NCBI GenBank assembly: GCA_013824755.1
Contig: PNOJ01000016.1
Coordinates: 1-36,515, forward strand
Reading direction: 5' to 3'
Origin: Gemmatimonas sp.
GTDB lineage: Bacteria > Krumholzibacteriota > Krumholzibacteriia > LZORAL124-64-63
Length of the DNA: 36,515 nt
This document shows positions 31,785 to 36,515 of the stretch, piece after piece. A program made the position numbers and the translations under genes. The notes under the pieces were generated by a model. The model saw only the letters and a program-made list of their open reading frames with translations. It had not been told where the DNA came from and made no database searches. The first letter of the stretch is position 1, and the number at the start of each line of letters is the position of its first letter.

Positions 31785-34430
31785 ATGCGCCGCACTCTGT
31801 TCCGGATGATCGTGGCCGCCCTGTGCCTCGCCGCTGCCGGCGTCGCCCAGGCCCGCAACCCGATCCGCACCGCCTTCTTCAACAGGTACCCCGCCGCCGT
31901 GAACAGCGCGTTGGACGAGCTGCCGTCCCACGCCAACCACTGCGGCGTGTGCCACTTCGATTTCAACGGCGGCGGCCCGCGCAATCCCTACGGGCTCTCG
32001 GTGGAAATCGGCGTGAACAACGGCCTCTCGAACGCCGCGGCGGTGGCGGCGGCCGAGCCGCAGGATGCGGACAACGACGGCTTCTCCGCGCTGATCGAAG
32101 TCACCGACACGGTGAACTTCGCGAACACGCCCACCTTCCCCGGACTCAAGGCCGCCAACGCGGGTTCCGCGCTGAACGTGAGCCAGGCCGACCTGGTCGA
32201 CCACCTGACGCCGTCCGGCGGGTTGGACGTCGACCCGCCGCTGGTCACGGTGACCTGGCCGGCGGGCGGCGAGAGCGTCGTGCCGAACACGACCGCGAAC
32301 GTGACCTGGACCGCGACCGACCCGAGCGGCATCGCCGCGATCGACGTCTCGTTGAGCGAGGACGGCGGCGTCCACTGGGAGACCGTGGCCCGCAACCTGC
32401 CGGCGTCGAGCAGCTACGCCTGGTTCGTGCCCAACCTGCCGGGCGCGACGTCGCGGATCCGGGTCCAGGCCCGAGACGCGGCCGGCAACGTCGGCCATGA
32501 CGACAGCGCCTCGGACTTCACGATCGCGCCGCACGTCGGCGGCGTCGCGCCCACCACGCTGCGCGACTTCCGCCTGCCCGGGACCCAGCCCTTCGGCTCG
32601 GGCGAACTCGACAACCCCGACGGCACCTGTTCGACCTGCCACGGCGGCTACAGCACGGCCGTGGAGCCCTGGTCCAACTGGCGCGGCAGCATGATGGGCA
32701 ACACCATGCGCGACCCGGTCTTCGCCGCGACGATGGTCATCGCCGAGCAGGACGCGCCCGCCTCGGGCGACCTCTGCCTGCGCTGCCACACGCCTGGCGG
32801 CTGGCAGGCCGGGCGTTCGACCGACACCTCCGGCGGCATGGTCACGACGACGGACCGCCAGGGCGTGCAGTGCGATTTCTGCCACCGGCAGGTCGACCCC
32901 ATCTACCAGGCCGGGGTCAGCCCCGCCGTCGACGAGGGCATCCTCGCGAACCTCGAAGCGCCGGTACTCGGCTACGGCAATGGCCAGTTCGTCACCGACC
33001 CCGATCCCGTCCGCCGCGGCCCCTACGCCGACGCGCAGGCCTCCCACCAGTTCCTGGACTCGGCCTTCCACCGCACCGCCAACCTGTGCGGCACCTGCCA
33101 CGACGTGAGCAACCCCGCCTTCGTCGCCGGCGACGCTCCCGGCAAGTACGACGTGCAGGCCCTCGACACGCCCCACCCCGACGGGAACACGCGCAACATG
33201 TTCCCGGTGGAGCGCACGTTCAGCGAGTGGTCGGTCAGCGCCTACGCCGAGGGCGGCGTCTACGCGCCGCAGTTCGCCGGCGTCAAGCCGGGCGGCGTCG
33301 TTTCCACCTGCCAGGACTGCCACATGGCCGACGCGACCGGCCGCGGCGCCGTCGGCGGGCCGATGCGCACCGATCTCGGTGTGCATGACTTCACCGGCGG
33401 CAACCACTTCGTGCCGGACCTGATTCCGGCGTGGCATCCGGGCGAGTTCGATCAGACGGCGCTCAACGCGGGCAAGGCGCGCGTCACGGCGATGCTGCAG
33501 AAGGCGGCCACGCTCGAGGTCTTCGAGTCCCCCGTCGGCGGCGGGCCGGGCGTGACGGTGCGCGTCACCAACGAGACCGCGCACAAGCTGCCGAGCGGCT
33601 ACCCGGAGGGCCGGCGCATCTGGGTCAACGTGCGGGCCTTCGACGCCCAGGCGGTCCTGATCTACGAGTCCGGAGCCTACGACGCCGCCACCGGCGTGCT
33701 GACCCACGACCCGGACGCGAAGATCTACCACATCGAACCCGGCACGTCGCACCGGCTCGGGGCGATCCTCGGCATCGCGGCGGGTCCCTCGTTCCACTTC
33801 GTGCTCAACGACACGGTGTTCATGGACAACCGCATCCCGCCGCGCGGGGCCTCGCTGGCCGAACTGGAGGCCGTGCAGTCGCCGGTGGTCGGCTACGGCG
33901 GCTACGAGGACGGCCAGTTCTGGGACGACACGCTCTACGACCTGCCCGCGGGCGCGAGCATCGTCGAGGTGGCGCTCTACTACCAGAGCATCTCGAAGGA
34001 GTACGTCGAGTTCCTGCGCGACGCGAACACGACCAACGCGATGGGCCAGGACCTGCACGACGCCTGGGTCGCCCAGGGTCGCGCCGCGCCGGTGCTGATG
34101 GGCTCCGAGCAGCTCGTCCTGGCCTCGACCGGAGCGGGCGGGGTGCCGGCCTGGCGGACCGCGTTGGCCCCGGCGTCGCCCAACCCGTTCAACCCGTCGA
34201 CCGAGCTGCGTTTCACCCTGGCGCGGCAGGGCCGCGTCGGCCTGCGGATCTTCGACGAGCGGGGCCGCCTGGTGCGCGACCTGATCGCCGAGACGCTGGC
34301 CGCAGGCGAGCACGTCGCGACCTGGGACGGACGCGACGGCGACGGCCGCGCGGCGGCCTCGGGCGTCTACGTGGCGGAGCTGCGCACGAGCGACGCGCGC
34401 GAGCTGCGCAAGCTGACCCTCGTGAAGTGA
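31785..34430 (+). CDS. Surface-type hexahaem cytochrome c with FlgD-like C-terminal domain
   Basis: The 881-residue protein has a signal peptide (VAALCLAAAGVAQA). A first haem domain follows (HCGVCHFDFNGGGPRNPYG, Cys53) with the calcium-loop-like DADNDGF. An Ig-like domain spans about 145-255 (VTVTWPAGGESVVPN ... VRAQ-type strands). Five more CxxCH sites lie near residues 282, 331, 363, 435 and 509, with SMMGNTMRDPVF and GVQCDFCHRQVDP resembling cytochrome c554-like electron-transfer domains. A beta-rich region carries THKL-type HKLPSGYPEGRR. The end (about 795-881) is SPNPFNPSTELRFTL ... FDERGRLVRDL ... WDGRDGDG ... GVYVAEL. It is likely exported to the cell surface for electron transfer; partner and substrate are unknown. 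AAGGAGA precedes the ATG. Confidence 0.87.
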   Translation: MRRTLFRMIVAALCLAAAGVAQARNPIRTAFFNRYPAAVNSALDELPSHANHCGVCHFDFNGGGPRNPYGLSVEIGVNNGLSNAAAVAAAEPQDADNDGFSALIEVTDTVNFANTPTFPGLKAANAGSALNVSQADLVDHLTPSGGLDVDPPLVTVTWPAGGESVVPNTTANVTWTATDPSGIAAIDVSLSEDGGVHWETVARNLPASSSYAWFVPNLPGATSRIRVQARDAAGNVGHDDSASDFTIAPHVGGVAPTTLRDFRLPGTQPFGSGELDNPDGTCSTCHGGYSTAVEPWSNWRGSMMGNTMRDPVFAATMVIAEQDAPASGDLCLRCHTPGGWQAGRSTDTSGGMVTTTDRQGVQCDFCHRQVDPIYQAGVSPAVDEGILANLEAPVLGYGNGQFVTDPDPVRRGPYADAQASHQFLDSAFHRTANLCGTCHDVSNPAFVAGDAPGKYDVQALDTPHPDGNTRNMFPVERTFSEWSVSAYAEGGVYAPQFAGVKPGGVVSTCQDCHMADATGRGAVGGPMRTDLGVHDFTGGNHFVPDLIPAWHPGEFDQTALNAGKARVTAMLQKAATLEVFESPVGGGPGVTVRVTNETAHKLPSGYPEGRRIWVNVRAFDAQAVLIYESGAYDAATGVLTHDPDAKIYHIEPGTSHRLGAILGIAAGPSFHFVLNDTVFMDNRIPPRGASLAELEAVQSPVVGYGGYEDGQFWDDTLYDLPAGASIVEVALYYQSISKEYVEFLRDANTTNAMGQDLHDAWVAQGRAAPVLMGSEQLVLASTGAGGVPAWRTALAPASPNPFNPSTELRFTLARQGRVGLRIFDERGRLVRDLIAETLAAGEHVATWDGRDGDGRAAASGVYVAELRTSDARELRKLTLVK

Positions 34431-34469
34431 TATGGAGCGGCTAGTCAACTGAGAACGTGCCTGTCCCTG

Positions 34470-34495
34470 GGCCCCGGCCGGCAACGGCCGGGGCC
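34470..34495 (+). terminator. Hairpin terminator after the hexahaem gene
   Basis: An 11-pair perfect GC stem closes on GCAA, a stable GNRA tetraloop, 39 bases past the stop at 34430. TCCTG follows rather than a true T tract. It separates the cytochrome gene from the metal-efflux operon promoter. Confidence 0.6.
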
Positions 34496-34525
34496 TCCTG
34501 CTGCGGCCAGAGGGGAAAGACCCTG

Positions 34526-34554
34526 TTGACGCGTAGGAATTCCGGGGCTAGCTT
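34526..34554 (+). promoter_or_regulatory. Promoter of the metal-efflux operon
   Basis: TTGACG (34526-34531) and TAGCTT (34549-34554) are 17 bases apart. The predicted transcription start (about 34561) falls only about three bases before the ATG at 34564, which has no good ribosome site. The message may be nearly leaderless. Confidence 0.5.
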
Positions 34555-34563
34555 GGACGGATC

Positions 34564-34986
34564 ATGAACGTCGTGTTCTCGAGATACCCGCGATCGATCT
34601 GGCCGGGCACGATCCTGGTCCTGGCCTTGGCGTACCTGTTCCAGGCCGCGCCGCATGGGCATATCGGGATCCTTCATCCCGAGCCGCAGGCGACGCATCA
34701 GGAGCCTGTCGACCACGCCCATGCACCGGCCGACGACGCCGATGACCACGGCGCTTCGAAGAACCAGCACCACCATCATGCCGCGGCTCAGCACCTGGAC
34801 ATCCATTCCGTGCGCCCGAGCCTCAAGACGGTCGATCGGGACCACGGGATTCCCGCGGTCCTGGTCGCAGCCGTCTCGCCGATACCTGCAGCGCGCCCAT
34901 GCGGTTTCGTCGCGACCGAACCGGTCGAGCCCATACCGGATGATCCGCTGCGCCTGCACGCCCTGTCCCGGGCTCCTCCCGCCTAG
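34564..34986 (+). CDS. His-rich small exported/membrane protein at head of metal-efflux operon
   Basis: The 140-residue protein has one N-terminal hydrophobic segment (TILVLALAYLFQAAP), a signal peptide or anchor. A His/Asp-rich region follows (PHGHIGILHPEPQATHQE, VDHAHAPADDADDHG, NQHHHHAAAQHLDIH) that should bind Zn, Cu, Co or Ni. The C-terminal half is Pro-rich without recognisable fold. I know no family name. Position before a TolC-type channel and an RND adaptor suggests a periplasmic metal buffer or sensor for the pump. Codon use is less GC-extreme than in neighbours, as in the next gene. The ATG at 34564 is inferred from frame and promoter position; a later start cannot be excluded. Confidence 0.65.
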   Translation: MNVVFSRYPRSIWPGTILVLALAYLFQAAPHGHIGILHPEPQATHQEPVDHAHAPADDADDHGASKNQHHHHAAAQHLDIHSVRPSLKTVDRDHGIPAVLVAAVSPIPAARPCGFVATEPVEPIPDDPLRLHALSRAPPA

Positions 34987-35049
34987 TCCGCTCTTCCCGG
35001 ATTCACTCCGTTCAGCAAATCGTCGGGCTCAACCGTAAAGGACGCGTGT

Positions 35050-36309
35050 ATGTCGCACCGTACCTGGCGGTCGGCCGTCAAAGCGCCGTCGCTCCTGTGC
35101 CTGCTCGCCGTGATCGGCCTCGGGTATTCAGGCGCGACAGCCCAGGAGACGGGCGACCTGATCCTCGGCATCGAAGATGTCGAATCCTTCGCGCGCAGCC
35201 ATAGCCCGCACCTGCGGATCGCGGCGCTCGAGGTTGACGTCGTCGCATCCGAGCGGCAGTCGGCATTGACCTGGTCGAACCCCGCCCTGGCGTACGACCA
35301 TGAGGAAGCCGACTCGTTCCGCGAGTGGCAATTCACGTTGCAGAAGCGGATCGACCGCCCGTTCGCCCGCAACAGCCTGCGCAGCGCCTGGAACGGGAGG
35401 GTCCTGGCTGCGGAGCTGAACTCCCTGCAGGCGACCGGCGACCTCGTGGCGGATCTCAAGGCAGGCTATGTCCGCGTGCGGCTGATCGAAGCGCACCTGA
35501 GCCGGCTAGACCGTCTCGCCGGCCTCGTGGACACCGCGGCCGAGGCGGCGGGCAGCCGTCATGCCGAGGGCGACCTCTCCGGCCTGGACAGAAGGCTCAT
35601 CCAGTTGGCGGCCTACACGATCGAGACCGCGCAGAACAGGGCCCGCTCGCAGCACGATCAACTGCGCGCCTCCTGGCGGGCGGACATGGGGATCGACGCG
35701 TCCCGCGGGCTGAACCTGGCGACGCCCGTCGCCTTCCGACCGGTCGCCCTGGCGGATATCGGGACCTACCGGAGCAAGCTGACCGCCATGCCCGGCGACC
35801 AGGCCCAGGTGGAACTGGCCCAGGCCCTCGGAGCCCAGGCCGACGCCGCCCGGCCGGGGTTGGTCCCGGGATTCGGCGTGTACGGCGGGTACCGGCGGTT
35901 CCAGCCGGACCTCGACGGCTTCGTCGTCGGCATCGCCGTCGACCTCCCCCTGTTCGATGCGGGCGGAGGCGAAGCCGGCAGGTTGCAGGCCGAACGGCAG
36001 ATCGTCGAGAACGCCTTGTCCGTCGACAGGACGCGCCGCGAAGGGGAGGTCGACGCATTGGCGACCGCCCTGCGCGCGGCTCAGCCGTTGTTGGCGAAGT
36101 TCGTCGAGGACTTCGAGCAGGACTCTCCGGCGGACGCGGTGCTCCTCTCCTTCCGGGAAGGGGCGATCACCCTGGATGAGTTGCTGGGCGCCATCCAGAT
36201 CGAAGCCGCGGCCCTGGATGCCCACTACACGGACCTGGCGACCTACTACCTGAACGTCTTTCGGCTGGAGGCCCTGACGGGCGTCAAGCTTGTCAACTTC
36301 GCGCCCTAG
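35050..36309 (+). CDS. TolC-family outer-membrane channel of RND heavy-metal efflux (CusC/CzcC type)
   Basis: The 419-residue protein has a signal peptide (PSLLCLLAVIGLGYSGATAQ) and two repeated outer-membrane-factor halves. ILGIEDVESFARSHSPHLRIAALEVDVVASERQSALTWSNPAL opens the first, with NPAL typical of the family. SRLDRLAGLVDTAAEAAGSRHAEGDLSGLDRRL is a long channel helix. VPGFGVYGGYRRF and IAVDLPLFDAGGGEAGRLQAER open the second half. It forms a trimeric exit duct across the outer membrane for metal ions. Its length is short for TolC and usual for CzcC/CusC. AAAGGA precedes the ATG at 35050. Its stop TAG overlaps the ribosome site of the adaptor gene that follows. Confidence 0.85.
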   Translation: MSHRTWRSAVKAPSLLCLLAVIGLGYSGATAQETGDLILGIEDVESFARSHSPHLRIAALEVDVVASERQSALTWSNPALAYDHEEADSFREWQFTLQKRIDRPFARNSLRSAWNGRVLAAELNSLQATGDLVADLKAGYVRVRLIEAHLSRLDRLAGLVDTAAEAAGSRHAEGDLSGLDRRLIQLAAYTIETAQNRARSQHDQLRASWRADMGIDASRGLNLATPVAFRPVALADIGTYRSKLTAMPGDQAQVELAQALGAQADAARPGLVPGFGVYGGYRRFQPDLDGFVVGIAVDLPLFDAGGGEAGRLQAERQIVENALSVDRTRREGEVDALATALRAAQPLLAKFVEDFEQDSPADAVLLSFREGAITLDELLGAIQIEAAALDAHYTDLATYYLNVFRLEALTGVKLVNFAP

Positions 36310-36318
36310 GAGGGTGAC

Positions 36319-36515
36319 ATGAAGCGATTTCTGATGCTCGCGGCCGGCCTTGGCCTGTTCGCGATGGCGGACGCTCCCGGCGTCGTGGCCCAGGACCACG
36401 GCCACGATCACGGCGACGAGACGGCCGCGCACGCCGACGGCGGCGAGATCCCCACGGTCGCCGTCACCCAGTGGACGGACACCATGGAGCTGTTCATGGA
36501 ATACCCCGAGATGGT
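36319..36515 (+). CDS. RND efflux periplasmic adaptor subunit (CusB/CzcB type), 5' part only
   Basis: Sixty-five residues are visible before the window ends: a signal peptide (MKRFLMLAAGLGLFAMADAPGVVAQ), a His/Asp-rich stretch (DHGHDHGDE) and the start of the mature domain (VAVTQWTDTMELFMEYPEM). That last segment is characteristic of heavy-metal membrane-fusion adaptors. GGAGGG precedes the ATG and overlaps the end of the upstream gene, so translation is probably coupled. An RND pump gene is expected just beyond the edge. Confidence 0.78.
   Translation, partial: MKRFLMLAAGLGLFAMADAPGVVAQDHGHDHGDETAAHADGGEIPTVAVTQWTDTMELFMEYPEM

Noticed and set aside
1-36515. tRNA, rRNA, CRISPR arrays, insertion sequences, integrases, attachment sites
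   Set aside because: I read both strands for these and saw none; gaps between genes are short and explained by promoters and hairpins.

Overview
The window is very GC-rich, densely coded bacterial chromosome. Three large exported proteins end in the same FlgD-like C-terminal module (xxPNPFNPxT ... G+V ... WDG+D ... GVY). That module, outer-membrane barrels, lipoproteins and multihaem cytochromes point to a Gram-negative-type cell, probably from a poorly cultured FCB-related phylum such as Krumholzibacteriota or Eisenbacteria. The phylum is inferred from protein style only. I saw no rRNA, tRNA, insertion sequence, integrase or CRISPR array. No gene-free stretch exceeds 300 bases; the largest are 31511-31784, 20664-20918, 13100-13318 and 3106-3322, and all hold promoter-like signals.

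Layout. (1) 1-3105, minus: an exported family 31 glycosidase followed by an AEC-type transporter that runs off the left edge. (2) 3323-6567, plus: a frameshifted small secreted protein, a tRNA nucleotidyltransferase and a phosphofructokinase. (3) 6574-8690, minus: polyphosphate kinase 1 with one frameshift, divergent from an exported MsrA (8809-9438). (4) 9487-13099, minus: a metallophosphoesterase, a DUF1684 lipoprotein paired with a small outer-membrane barrel, and CorA. (5) 13319-16033, plus: a two-domain M16 zinc protease. (6) 16116-17058, minus: a frameshifted AraC/GyrI-type regulator. (7) 17168-20663, minus: a three-gene respiratory operon of monohaem cytochrome, DUF3373-like outer-membrane barrel and octahaem cytochrome of the tetrathionate-reductase family. 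It has its own promoter and a strong intrinsic terminator. (8) 20919-23656, plus: a secreted M6 metalloprotease and a stand-alone YedF/DsrE-like domain. (9) 23698-29262, minus: a giant LVIVD beta-propeller protein, then a PEGA-like membrane protein and a fibronectin-type lipoprotein. (10) 29388-31510, minus: a TMTC-like GT-C/TPR membrane protein overlapping rlmH by four bases. (11) 31785-34430, plus: a hexahaem cytochrome ending in the FlgD-like module. (12) 34564-36515, plus: the start of a heavy-metal RND efflux operon (His-rich protein, TolC-type channel, adaptor), cut by the right edge.

The most distinctive content is the redox and cell-surface machinery: the octahaem/barrel/monohaem operon and the surface-type hexahaem protein. 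Three genes (3323-3800, ppk, AraC) each carry one small frameshift that leaves conserved sequence intact on both sides. These are either recent lesions or errors in a draft assembly of GC-rich DNA.
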